Of a stretch of 64,000 nucleotides of DNA, positions 23,409 to 34,508 are shown one piece after another. Location of the stretch: NCBI GenBank assembly GCA_032433595.1, contig JASWJB010000111.1, forward strand, positions 1 to 64,000, written 5' to 3'. The translations under genes and the position numbers were made by a program. This DNA is from Conoideocrella luteorostrata (Eukaryota; Ascomycota; Sordariomycetes; Hypocreales; Clavicipitaceae). The notes beneath the pieces are model-generated. The model was not told the origin of the DNA and made no database searches. It saw only the letters and a list, made by a program, of their open reading frames with translations. Within the stretch, counting starts at the first letter, position 1; every line of letters begins with the position of its first letter.

Positions 23409-26400
23409 AGGATTGCAGGACAGTCACATTGTTCCCGTCACAGCCGGCTATAATCTAGCTCGGAATGACTGGGTCGGAAGAGGAAGGTAGCTGCACGTCG
23501 TCAACCTGGCGCCCTAGTCGATGAGGTTGCAAGGTCCACGAATCAGAATTCGGCTAACCTGGCCAGCAGTCCCCAGCGAGCATGCGAGCTTCCACGGACA
23601 GTATTTGCCTCGTTCGCCGTCCTGGCATAGCGGGTCAGTTTCTGATTCTGCAATTCTATTGCGACGGAGGGCATTTTATGTGCATTCCGGTACACATGAA
23701 GCTGCGACGTTAATCGAATCAATTGGTAATGGCCGTGTATTACATCCTGACAAAGGAACGGCCATGAAAGAAAATAAGGCATGGAAGAACAGAAAAATGT
23801 TGGTCTCATAATAGATTCAGCTTCTTGTTCGACAAGAAACATAACTACAAAAGAATGGGTTTCACAAAATACTCGAAACTGCAGAGTATATTACTAGGAG
23901 GTATGGGCACTCAACAGAACGGACAGCGTGTTCAATAGTTACAATAGCCGGTCAAAGGCTTGGCGACCACGGTCCTAGGATGCGGAGGATTTGGACCACC
24001 ACAATAGCAGCTGTTACTCCGCACATTTCTTCCTGGCTGGGCACGCAAGAAGGTTGCGTTGGCGACCCCAAAACGCCGGTGCGGTGGATAAGGTGGCCCG
24101 GTAGAAGCGGGCGCGACACTCTCTCCGGGCGCCGCATCCTGTGTTGGACAAGTCCATTTCCAGAACCTTTGAGAGCTTCCATTTGTGCATCCAGGGAAAC
24201 TGGGCCATTGTTCATACTTCGGACGGGATAACACCAGGCTGGCCCCATGCAAGTCGATCTTGGCGCCAGTAGAAGAAAGGCCTGCTTGGCTAGGGGCGGA
24301 AAATGTGCTGAGGTCATGAACTAGTTACTGCGCCAGGCGTTGATATGCACGAAGAGCGCAACTCAAAAAATGAGGCTAGCTATTCAACATATCTGCACCT
24401 AAAAATGATGCCAAAGCATGGCTTTGGCACCCCAGACTGGCAGCCTGCTCGCCTGCCGCCTTACCCCTCTCCAACTTCATAAGTGGAGTGTCCGAGCTTA
24501 TTGTTATGGAGGGGCATATTGTGACTCGGAGTTCAAAGGCCAAATTCTTCGCAATTCATTGGCGAGGAATAGGCAAAATATGTTTCCTATGCGGCCTTGA
24601 GTTTAAGCCCGCATACTATCTGGATATAGGTGAGAACATCAAGCATCAAATCCATCCCTCCAGGCTGCGTCCACTCTGTTATTGACATGGCATTTTCAGC
24701 ATTCAAAATGACAGCGGAAGTTCAACTCATGTACGGTGGAGTGACTGTCATCATGAAACGACCTCGAAATGATTCAGGTTGGGATTGAAGTGGATTAATA
24801 AAACATAGCCAGAAGTGACTCTTAGATGCTTTTCATCAAAGTTATGGTTTATACTGCAAAGTTTGTACAATCCAAGAAGTGTCTTACTGGACATGTTATT
24901 GCATAGGATGGCGAGCCGAATGGATGCTGGGAACTGCCGGCAGTCATCACAAGCGGTCTGGGTGGTATCTTCCGGATTAGTGGAGATGGTGGTTGAAATT
25001 AACCCGTATGCTTGTCAACAACCCACCACCTTGGACCACTTTGGGGCCATTCGGAAGGTGGCATGGCAGCCAAGCGAGGGTGGCTGGGATGGTCACTTCG
25101 GCTCCTAACTTCATGCGACATTGTATACAGTTCTCCAGGGATCTCGCACTGAACGCTAGCTACCCACATCCCGATCAACCCATCATCATCGTCACCATCA
25201 CCATCACCATCTTCCTCCATTAGCGCTTGTTCGTGAGACCATCAACGGCCAGCATCCCCCTTGATTGTCAGAGGAGTGCTACTTCCCACCATATGGGAGT
25301 ATACTTTGGCAATGTGGGACAATGACACACCTAAGAGGAGGTTTTGAGGTGCTCGAATGTCCTGCCCATAAAAAGATGGCGCACGTACCGGCAGCGGGCT
25401 GATTCCGCCGAAAGCCAATCTCAACGACGGTTTTTGCGCTAACAGTATTGGACACACAGACTGATGATCTTCCCTGAGTGTAGGCCAATCTTATGCCGCA
25501 ACTAGTTACGCCGTCCGTCGCATACGAGCAACCCACAGAGCAAGCCATGGCTTGAGTGAACTCTCTTCTCTACGGAGTAATAAATCAGCTCAACAGCTCG
25601 CGGCAAATTTGTTATCCAAACACCGTGAGCGGCGGGCATCGATTCATGAAAGTACCCACTTTCCCAAAATCCCGGATCATGCTCAGCACAATCATGCGAT
25701 GCAAAGTAAAACAGCGACACAGGAGGGTCGTTTTACTTTTCTGTCATTGCTACGGTTCGAGGAGTGTGACTGGTATTATATTCACTCGCCAAGTCCTGGG
25801 AAGGCTGAAGCACTGAAGGAAATGCGGCATTCCAGATTGTGTCTATTGAGTCGTGGCGTAGAGATGGCTACTGTGAGACCCAACGACTACCAATTAGTTA
25901 CTTCGTACACCAACAAAAGAGAAAATCCCCGGTATGAAATGAGAAGACGCGAAGGGGACATTAGTCGGCGTTGCCCCATTGCAAACATTTACGTACTCCG
26001 CACGCGCGCCTGCACACACCCCGCCATGCTCGAGAGATTCGGCACCAACAAAAGATGCAGAAATCGATATATTAGTGCAGACATGCCGTTTCTGCAGATG
26101 AGTTTGCCGGTAGCCGATACTCCTTGTTTCAAGTGGCCCCCTTCTTCTTACTAATAATAATATCCCATGTGAAATGCGGAGTAAAATATGATAACAGTTA
26201 CTCCTGTTTGGCAAGAAAACATAGCTAGTATTTACTTGGCAATCGAGACAGCTCCGATTTTAATCCCATCTTAGCGCATGATGAGTTGTGGTTTTCACCT
26301 CAACGCCCGACTCTGCGGCGCACAGGCATGTAGCGCACGTCCTATGTCAGCCATCATGCGCCAGATAAATGAATCGGGCCATGACGCCTGGAATCCACGC

Positions 26401-28390
26401 AACAACAGGCTTTGTCATCCAATTAGCCACGTATACTGCCTTATTGACGGCGCATGCATTTCGTCCATTCAGCGTACAGTAACCCATCACAGAGACAGGC
26501 ATGGAGGTAACACTATGTGGCTCAGGGTCAGACTTCCGCAGAATGTGGTGTCTGGGACAATATCAGCGAACGGGGTGCCGATCCCAACCGATAATGAGGC
26601 CGTCTCTCACTAGCATTCTCTCGCCCACCCCGCACCATCAAATGAGAGAAAAGCGGGTGTTTCCGAGCCTGACATCTGAGGCGTCGTGGACGTTGGAATA
26701 GAGCCTCGGAAGCTCGGACGGCTCTGAGGCTCTGTGCTGAAAAAAGACACAACCAGCAGCCACGCGAAGGAGTACAGTATAGCGTCAGTTTCGGAGTACT
26801 CCGTGCTAGTAGTTACTGCGTACTAGTACAGTCATGCTCGTACTTGCACAAATCAGGCTCGTTGGATTTCGCTCGCTTGCCTCGTGCTGGGGTGCTGTTA
26901 TCCGGTAACGAACCACCCACTTGGAAACGTTCCATTCCACCATCTCTGTTCCAAGAACAGGAGCGCCCCGTGTGGAGCATTGTATGTTGGTGGTGCAGTC
27001 CGTAATATTATCCCTTTGGTGCCCTGTGGCTGACACGCGTGCGGCTAGCAGTTCATTTTAATCACAGCGGGGCCAGTGAGGATTACGCACCCAGCTTCTT
27101 AGTGGAAGCTTGACCTTTCCTCGGCTGTGTTTGAAGGAAGTGAGTGGCTTCCCGCGAGTCCTGAGTACAGAGTGCGGGCGGAATACTCCGTACATACGGT
27201 AAACATGTGTGTGCGTGTGTGCTGTTGTATTGCGTAAACAAGCATCGTGGGAGCCATGATATCAAACATGGAAGGCGGAGGAGCACAGGACCGTGTTTGG
27301 CAGGCCTCCAAGTCAAGTCAAGCAAGCGTGGTACTCCGTAGGTTGGAGGAGTAAGGCTTTGGCTGCTTGGCACCGGAGCTTGTGTTTGCACATTGCCCAG
27401 CGAAGGTCGCCTCTTGCCGTCGTCCTCCGTACATGCTGTACTGAGTTATTGTAGTTGCAATATAGTACAATTTTCATTCATCCACACTCTCCTTCACTCC
27501 ATCACTCCATCCCACCACCCTCCCTTGCGCCCCCGGCTCGGATGAATCCATCACGTTGAGCCGAGCCCCCCGAAGCTCTCGTCGATCTGCACGTCGGTAT
27601 GCAGAAGCTTGTGACTTGTTTCAATTTATACCGTACTGCACGCACTCCCAGCAATGCTAAGTATATGTACATTGACATGGGCAACCGGGTTGGTTGGCCC
27701 TACCGGCCTGCTTTTTGCAATACCCACCATGCCACATTGACAGCGCGCATGTTATGCCACATGACAGGGATAACCTGCTTACCGGATAAAACGAGGCTTG
27801 TATTTCCTTGGATGCCCATATCTTGGGACGATGCGGAGCAGTCACGCAGCCACGCAGTCACACTTTCACGGAGAACGGAGAACGGAGTCTGTATCTCTCT
27901 GGCAGGACGAAGTAACCACCACCACCATGGATCTTGCATCTCCACAGCCGGGAAAGGAGGGGGGAAAGAGGGGGTTCTTTTGGAGGTGTTGCGTTGCCGT
28001 TATCATCACCTACCTACTTAGGCAACTACAGGAGTATTGCAATTATTGTTTGTTTCTCTACAGAGTACAGACAGGCAAAGTTCCCTCCCCAGCCACCCTG
28101 CTCCGTTACTCCGGATTGTATTGCCCAGTAGCTAACTTAGTGCCGTTTTATGACTGTACGGAGTACACGCCAAGAAAAATGTTGATGATCTGCGCCACGC
28201 TCGAGGGCGTCAGCCATCACCACTGTTTGACTCGGCTTTACGGAGTACTTTGCTCTGGGCTCTGCTTTTACTCCGTACGGTATCATACTTAACCTTGTCT
28301 TGTCTTCCGTTCCTTCCTTGTCTGTTTCGTGCTGACCAGCACTTTTCGAGAGCTTCTAAATGCAGCGTACTTTAAGTGTAGCTAGTAGCT

Positions 28391-28438
28391 TCGGCGGCGC
28401 GCCGACGCCAACCAAGGAGACGTCTCGGAGAGTCCCGA
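28391..28438. promoter_or_regulatory. UaY/Ppr1-type site upstream of the adenine deaminase
   Basis: At 28425-28438 the sequence is TCGGAGAGTCCCGA, an exact TCGG-N6-CCGA dyad, 499 bp before the adenine deaminase start codon. Thirty-four bases upstream, at 28391-28405, lies a second dyad with the same half-sites but a seven-base spacer. UaY of Aspergillus nidulans is known to bind the six-spacer form at purine genes. Function here is inferred from the match and from the product of the downstream gene. Confidence 0.5.
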
Positions 28439-28936
28439 GGGGCAAGAATTAAAATAAAAAGGCATCGTCAGCAGTACTCCCGACTCCGCCCGTATGGGCG
28501 CGTATACTAGCTAATCAACTACAGTACCGGGCAGCCGGGAACCACTGAGGGACGGACGGGATGGCAACGCTAGAACCCAGGTGCTGGTTGAACTCGTAGA
28601 CGAGCTGGCTAGTTATGTAGCCGGTCAGTTGGGCAGTCAGAAGGTTGTTTAGACTCCAGACGTTTTGGGTTTACAATTTAGACGCCACCATCGCGTCCAG
28701 TTGCCTCGCGTCCATGGTCGTCGGTCGTAGTCGTCGTCGATGCACGTCACGCTTGGCATGTACACTCCGTTATTGCTCGCTCAGTTATTGTAGCGCCACC
28801 ATCACTATACAGATACTCCCGCTCGCTCGCTCGCTCCCTCAGATCAAAGGAACCGGGATATCAGCAAACAAGATTAAAATAATAAAATATGAGATATAAA
28901 ATATAAAATATAAACCACACATCAAGTAGAGCGAGC

Positions 28937-30001
28937 ATGTGTCAATCCAAGCTCCACGAGCTCCTCACAGCCCTCCCCAAAGTCGAACAGCATCTACACA
29001 TCGAAGGAACGCTAGAGCCGTCCCTCCTCTTCTCGCTCGCGGCCAAAAACAACATCTCTCTGCCCTCAAACGACGTCGACCCCGTCTACCAGACCACTCA
29101 GACGCTTCTAGCGCGATACCAGCGCTTCACCAGCCTCGATGACTTCCTCCACTACTACTATCTCGGCATGAGCGTGCTGATCACCGCCGACGACTTCGAG
29201 ACCCTAGCCTGGCAGTACTTCACCAAGGCGGCCGGCCAGAACGTCCGCCACGCAGAGGTGTTTTTCGACCCGCAGGCCCATATCTCTCGCGGCGTGCCCT
29301 ACGATGTCGTCGTGGAGGGCTTGCTCGCGGCCAAGAAGAGAGCCCGGGACGAGCTCGCCCTGACAGTCGAGTACATTGTGTGCATCCTCCGCCACCTGCC
29401 GCTCCCTGACTCGGAGGCGCTCGTCGACACGGTCCTCTCGAGGGGCCACTTCGCCGACGGGACGCTCGCAGGCTTCGGCATGGTCTCCAGCGAGAAGGAC
29501 TTCCCGCCGCATCTCTTCAGGGAGATATACGCCCGGGTCGGCGCCACGGGGACGCGTCTCACCAGCCATGTCGGCGAGGAGGTAGGTCCGGAGTTTGTGC
29601 GCGAGGCCCTCGCACAGCTCAACGTCGAGCGTGTGGACCACGGCCTCGCGTCTGCCCGGGATGCAGACCTGCTGAAACAGCTGGCTGCTTCCGAGACATT
29701 GCTCACCTTCTGTCCTTGGTCTAACGTCGTGCTGTGTAACCTGCCGAGGCTGGAGGATGCTCCTGTCAGGGTGTTTCTGGACGCCCGGGTGAGGTTCAGT
29801 CTGAACAGTGACGACCCTGCCTATTTCGGCGCCTATATACAGGATGTGTTTTGCAAAGTGCAGGACACGTTTGATTTGAGCGTGGCGGACTGGGAATGGA
29901 TTGTGGGTGGTGCTATAGAGGCGAGTTGGTGTGGTCAGGACAGGAAGTTGGCTTTGCGGACGGAGCTGGACGCAGTATTAGCTAGTTTTGCCGCAGCTTG
30001 A
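28937..30001 (+). CDS. Adenine deaminase, divergent Aah1/NadA-type
   Basis: The enzyme hydrolyses adenine to hypoxanthine and ammonia, feeding purine salvage or the xanthine dehydrogenase route. A single exon gives 354 residues, close to yeast Aah1. All zinc and catalytic residues of the adenosine/adenine deaminase fold are visible: His19 and His21 in EQHLHIEGTLEP, His211 and Glu214 in LTSHVGEEVGP, His235 in RVDHG, and Asp292/Asp293 in LNSDDPAYFGAYI. DDPAYFGAYI is characteristic of the adenine-specific branch. Several normally invariant spots differ: HAGEE is HVGEE with an extra Val after it, CPLSN is CPWSN, and the usual GLDSSE is GMVSSE. Codons are strongly G/C-ending, unlike its surroundings. 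It may be a second, specialised copy; adenine specificity is likely but not certain. A UaY-type site lies upstream. Confidence 0.88.
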   Translation: MCQSKLHELLTALPKVEQHLHIEGTLEPSLLFSLAAKNNISLPSNDVDPVYQTTQTLLARYQRFTSLDDFLHYYYLGMSVLITADDFETLAWQYFTKAAGQNVRHAEVFFDPQAHISRGVPYDVVVEGLLAAKKRARDELALTVEYIVCILRHLPLPDSEALVDTVLSRGHFADGTLAGFGMVSSEKDFPPHLFREIYARVGATGTRLTSHVGEEVGPEFVREALAQLNVERVDHGLASARDADLLKQLAASETLLTFCPWSNVVLCNLPRLEDAPVRVFLDARVRFSLNSDDPAYFGAYIQDVFCKVQDTFDLSVADWEWIVGGAIEASWCGQDRKLALRTELDAVLASFAAA

Positions 30002-30040
30002 GAAGAAGGGGGGGCTGAGAGAGAATGGGAGAGATATTGG

Positions 30041-30076
<36 letters not shown>
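30041..30076. repeat. GA microsatellite
   Basis: An almost uninterrupted GA dinucleotide run of about 36 bases lies 40 bases downstream of the adenine deaminase stop codon, so it is probably transcribed in the 3' untranslated region. Confidence 0.8.
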
Positions 30077-30077
<1 letters not shown>

Positions 30078-30640
30078 CTACAGCTTTTTCACTGTCCGTA
30101 AGTGGTGGTTAGGGAGTGAGTAACGAGGGAATACAGCTTGGGGCTGTGGCACGAGAAAGAAAGGTCAACATCGTAACTATGGGTTTGGGGGGAAATGTAT
30201 TACATGGGATTTGGGAAGATTTTGAAACACAACTCCCCCACGAGTATAGTTGTCCAGGTCGATAATGATAAGCCCCAATTCCCCCATGTTTGGAAGAAGA
30301 CACTTGAGTGACAACATTCGGGTATTCGGTTCACATTTTGGTATTTATGTATATATTCATGACCCCCCACCTTCCTCCCCAACTCTACAAATAATCAGAG
30401 TGACAAATTCACAAGGTACGAGCAAAACGGAACAGTTTGCTAATCCATTTCGCTTAGCTATACCTATATTTAGAAATGCCAGGCTTAACAACATTCCAGT
30501 CAAGAACAGAACAGAAAGAACCCCCATTTCCGTCCATCGCTGTACCGAATAATCTAGATGCGCAGACGCAATGCTTCGTATCTATAGATCCGATTTAAAT
30601 TTACACATCATTTTTGTGTTTTTGATGCCCAACACCACCC

Positions 30641-30661
30641 TTATATATATATATATATATA
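30641..30661. repeat. TA microsatellite
   Basis: About ten TA dinucleotides in a row, located about 160 bases beyond the stop codon of the minus-strand ufd2 gene. Confidence 0.8.
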
Positions 30662-30818
30662 CTACTCTCATCCTTTCTCGGGCGGCACAATGTCCTTCTA
30701 TAGAAATTATAGCATTCCACTGTCGTTTGGTCATGGTCCCGTCTGTCGGATCGTCTATACAAGTCTATTCCCAAGCGAGACACACATGATGCAATTGATC
30801 CTCGTCCCATCATCGGCT

Positions 30819-33800
30819 TCACCCCTCCGTAGTATCCATCTTCTCCCCCGCAATTTTGTTCTTCGCAATCTCCACCCGCTCTTCCCTCCATTTAGCGATC
30901 TTCTCCTTCAGGTCATCTTGCGGAATAGCATCATCTATGGTCATGGGTTGCCTCGTGAACGGATCCTTGGCATCACTCAACAGGTGCTGCACAATGGTCG
31001 ACCGATCCACGATATGACGGCTGGGCAGCAAGACTGGATCCTTCATCAAGTCACCCATGATAGGGTCTTCAAATTCGGCCGGGATATCGCCCAGGTCCAG
31101 CTCGGCTTGGTCAAGTTGAAGCTTGGCCTCGGCAAACTTGCTCTTTACTTTCTCCCATTTCGCCATATCACCTGGTTCCTTTTGGTTCTTGGTCGTCAAG
31201 ATTCGCGTCACGCGGTCCAGGACCTCTGGCTTATACGATCGGCCATCGGCAGCGACGGCATCCACAAAAACCGGTGAGTAGCCAAGGTGAAGATAAATGT
31301 CGACAAAGTCAGAGATGAGCTGAATGGGCCGGAAATGGTACTTGTCTTTGTTGGATATGCTTAACTCCGCAGCGGCCTTTTTACCTGCCAATGTCTCGAT
31401 GTTGTAATTCAACATGCTTGCTAGACGTGAGACAATTTCAGGCATCGTGAATGAGTCGCTGAGAGCTTTGGTGAAAAGTTTCATCATTTCCAAAGTCTCG
31501 TTGGCAAGCTGCATGTAAGAGCTGGCTTGACCACCAAGTGTCTGCAGTTCTTCCTCCTTCTTTTGCCTGTCTTCCGCTGAAAGTGAAGGATTTTGCAGCT
31601 CCAACTCCAAGGTTCTCATCTTTGGGAATTTGGTGAAGGCTTCGTCAAGGACATAGGTAGCATCGTTGAGCAACATGTTTACAAATTGGACAAAGAAGTC
31701 ACGATTTGTCCTGGCAGAGTGTTAGCTCACTCAGATTGCTGGCAGCAGGGCTTTTAAGGGTCAGTGTTGCCTCTTCACTTACTTGCTCTCCCTTGTCAAT
31801 TGTTGTTTGTATACATCATTGCCCCAAACGCACTTAATGACCTGAAATATCTCATAACGAATATTAAACTTGTCGTAAAATGCCGTGTTGGCCCCTGTCG
31901 ACTCGCACTCGATGTAGAATTTCATCAAGGCGTGTAAAAGATAGTCGTTTGCGAAGGGTAAAACCATAAGTTGATCACCTAAGACCCCCTTTTTAAGATG
32001 CATAAACGGCCATGTTCCAGAGAACAATAATGATACCAGTGATGATTTCAGGTATGGATTCTTGATAAGCTCAGATGACCGTAAGAAAGTAATACACAAT
32101 GCAATCATTTCTTCGCCAATTGCGCTAGGGAGAATTTTAGGTAACCACCTGAGAGGGTTATGTTAATGAGAGTGATATCATACTCCATTTCCCCCCGGAA
32201 ACTTACCTGAAAATGAATCTAAAATTGTCAACAATATTTTGCAAAGCATACTCTGGAAGACAGGCAAAAGCCTCAGTGTTCTCCTCTGAGAGTGGCAACC
32301 TAATATCTTTGTCAGTAAATCATTTTCTATCTCGGTAGCTAAGGCAGTACATACTTGATCATTTGGCTCTCTAATCCTGGCTTGTAATTTGAACCCGTGG
32401 CAAGTCTCAGCAACCAAACGGCTACGTAACGCATGAACCGCAATGACGTGCTCTGCATCCGCTCATCGAGTAAAGCTCCCTCTATGGCATATTTCAGCGC
32501 AATAGTCTTCTCCAATACGTTCGTGTGCCGCTTGAGCGTTGCTTCAAACAATTGCAACTGGTGGGGTGAATTGGCTAATTTCGGCCGTTCTGCTTCCATA
32601 GCTCTAATATGTTTCTCCAAATACTTAATTTCCCGGTCGAGGTTCTTCAGCTGGGAGTTGAGCGATTCACTTCCGTAATGATGCGCTGCAAGGGCAAGGA
32701 AGAAGGCTTCTGAGATAAAGTTGGACTCTCCTTCATCTTTTTCTGCGTAGTACTGATCGGCCGCTGCTTGGTCCGCGTTCAGTTTCGTCTCGTCTTTGAT
32801 GTCAACCCTAGGCTGCCTCTTAAAGTATCGCACATCAATCTTGTCGACCTTGCTGAAGTCGTTATCCATGAATGGCTCGCAAAATCTGTCCAAAACCGTA
32901 GTTACGTTAAGCATAAATCCATCAGATGCCACCTCTCTCGGGTCTACCTGTATGGCCCGCCGCTTGTGATTGGTATTCATGATGTATGAAAACCAATTGA
33001 GCGTTCGGCTTCTTGTGTCTGGACCGGCTCGGATGAAAGCATTCGCAATGACGAACAGGTCGTCCTGGTGTGCTCTCAACACCATGCGTAACGATTCTTG
33101 AGCATTGGCGATTCTGGCTCTATCCAGAGATCGAGCTCCCGGGAAGTAGCTCTTAATGGCTTCGGACTGGAGAGGGGAGATGCGGAAGAAAGGACCGAGA
33201 ATTGTATGTTTCTCAATGCCGTGAGCAGACTGCGCCATGTTGAAGCAAGGGTGTTGGGCAAGATTTGTGATGAGTACAGGAAATCGAGTATAGGTAAGGA
33301 GTGCCTTTAATGTAATTAGCTAGATCAATCCGCCTGCTTCTTGAAGCTCGAGTTGGCGTACCTGGACGTAAGGTTTATAATCGTCTCCCAATGACAAAGC
33401 AGACAGTTGGCCACTTAGCTCGACCATAGCAGCGTTAAACAAAGCAGGAAATGCTTCATCTTCGTCAAATCGTTTAATGGCTTCCTTGATGAAGTCAAAG
33501 CAGAGTCCACCTTCATCTTGGATACCCTTCAACAGATAAGGGACTAACGTGTCGTGCTTAGCGTTCGGATCGCGTCTAAACCACACGCTGTCAGCATTCG
33601 AAGAAAAGACATCGAGTCAAGGCAACAGCCATCTTCCAGATTGAACGAACTCGTAAAGAACAGGCATAGTCAAAGCAAACAAACAGTTGCTCATGCACAG
33701 CCTCTTGGCCTCCTCTAGGACCTCCAGCCTCTGTGGTGAAGTATTTTTAGCAGTTGTGGCTGACTTGACGGCCCTTTTCCAACACGGCAACAAATAATCA

Positions 33801-34508
33801 AACAGGGGCAGGTTAGATGCCCACATGGTACATGATTCTATTATTGCTTGATCCAGTATACCCATAGAGAGCTTCAAAGGCTCGCCCGAATCATTGAGCT
33901 CTTGATTCAGATTCGGTAGAAAGGCCAGACGCTGACCTTGGGAATTGGTCATGTGGTGTGGATTAACGGAAATGAGAAATATTTGCGAAAGCATTCTGTT
34001 TGTATAGTCGTCATCTGATTCTTGCCGTTGCTGCTGAGCTGGCTGGGGATTAAGTTTGCGGGCCGCATGTTCTGAATCGCCAGCGTCAACTTCCGTGGCG
34101 TGCCGTTTGCGAGAAGGACGGGGACTACCTGCAGAGCTCGATTGGTCCCCTAATACCTGGGTGCTTGGAACACCAAGTTGTGTAAAAGGGTTCGGGCTTG
34201 ACTTCATAGCCGGAGTGATATTGATCTTCTGCTTCGGCGCGGAGGTTTCGGAGGCTTGGAGTTTGGACGTTTGCGACGGTGAAGAGGAAGATGGCTGATC
34301 GGTCGCATTATCAGACTCGGATTCGCTAGGTTTACGTGCTGAGGAGCCCAGCATAGCAAGACGACGTAATCGAATCTATTACGGCGGAGTGTTAGATTTG
34401 ATATGCTGGAGAGCTCCGGTGGCAGAACCGGTGTGAACTTGCCCGTTCCATCTGCTCTTTGTCTGGGGCATCTGGCCCGCTGCCAGGTGGTTGTTGATTT
34501 GGATCCAT
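30819..34508 (-). CDS. ufd2: Ubiquitin conjugation factor E4 (Ufd2)
   Basis: Ufd2 extends ubiquitin chains on substrates handed over by Cdc48/p97 and directs them to the proteasome. Seven exons on the minus strand (34443-34508, 33651-34375, 33362-33587, 32355-33304, 32207-32299, 31783-32148, 30819-31710) join in frame to 1,105 residues. The N-terminus is Ser/Pro-rich. The Ufd2 core follows, with NPKHDTL-like RDPNAKHDTLVPYLL, LGPFFRIS and NDATYVLDEAF. The C-terminal U-box, from about residue 1015, shows EFEDPIMGDLMKDPVLLPS and the DPFTRQPM loop. Intron 1 (34376-34442) appears to be a GC-AG intron, donor GCAAGT after CGG, with branch point TCTAAC; it restores the expected start MDPNQQPP. Intron 2 uses an unusual GTTCGT donor and is the least certain junction. 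Confidence 0.95.

Larger units (their letters stand above)
16368..28936. other. Long gene-poor region with low-complexity sequence
   Basis: Over 12.5 kb I find no frame with a recognisable domain, no plausible spliced model and no RNA gene. Many short frames overlap on both strands, as expected of non-coding DNA. The first kilobase is the promoter of the minus-strand zinc cluster gene. The region holds GGTGCAGGTACGGG-like hexamer repeats near 17566-17640, a TG-rich stretch near 18335-18362, a CCACAGAGGGAG tandem array near 21.7 kb, and about ten copies of TACGGAGTA or its complement, concentrated between 23.3 and 28.3 kb. It could contain lineage-specific small genes or non-coding transcripts that cannot be judged from sequence alone. 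Confidence 0.5.
30002..30818. other. Convergent intergenic region with GA and TA repeats
   Basis: The adenine deaminase (plus) and the ufd2 gene (minus) both end into this region. It contains a GA-rich microsatellite at 30041-30076 just after the adenine deaminase stop and a TA microsatellite at 30641-30661. The remainder is AT-rich, probably 3' untranslated sequence, and shows no gene. Confidence 0.6.

Noticed and set aside
28937..30001. Adenosine deaminase (ADA/ADGF) as an alternative name
   Set aside because: The DDPAYFGAYI motif and the length fit the fungal adenine deaminase branch better than adenosine deaminases.
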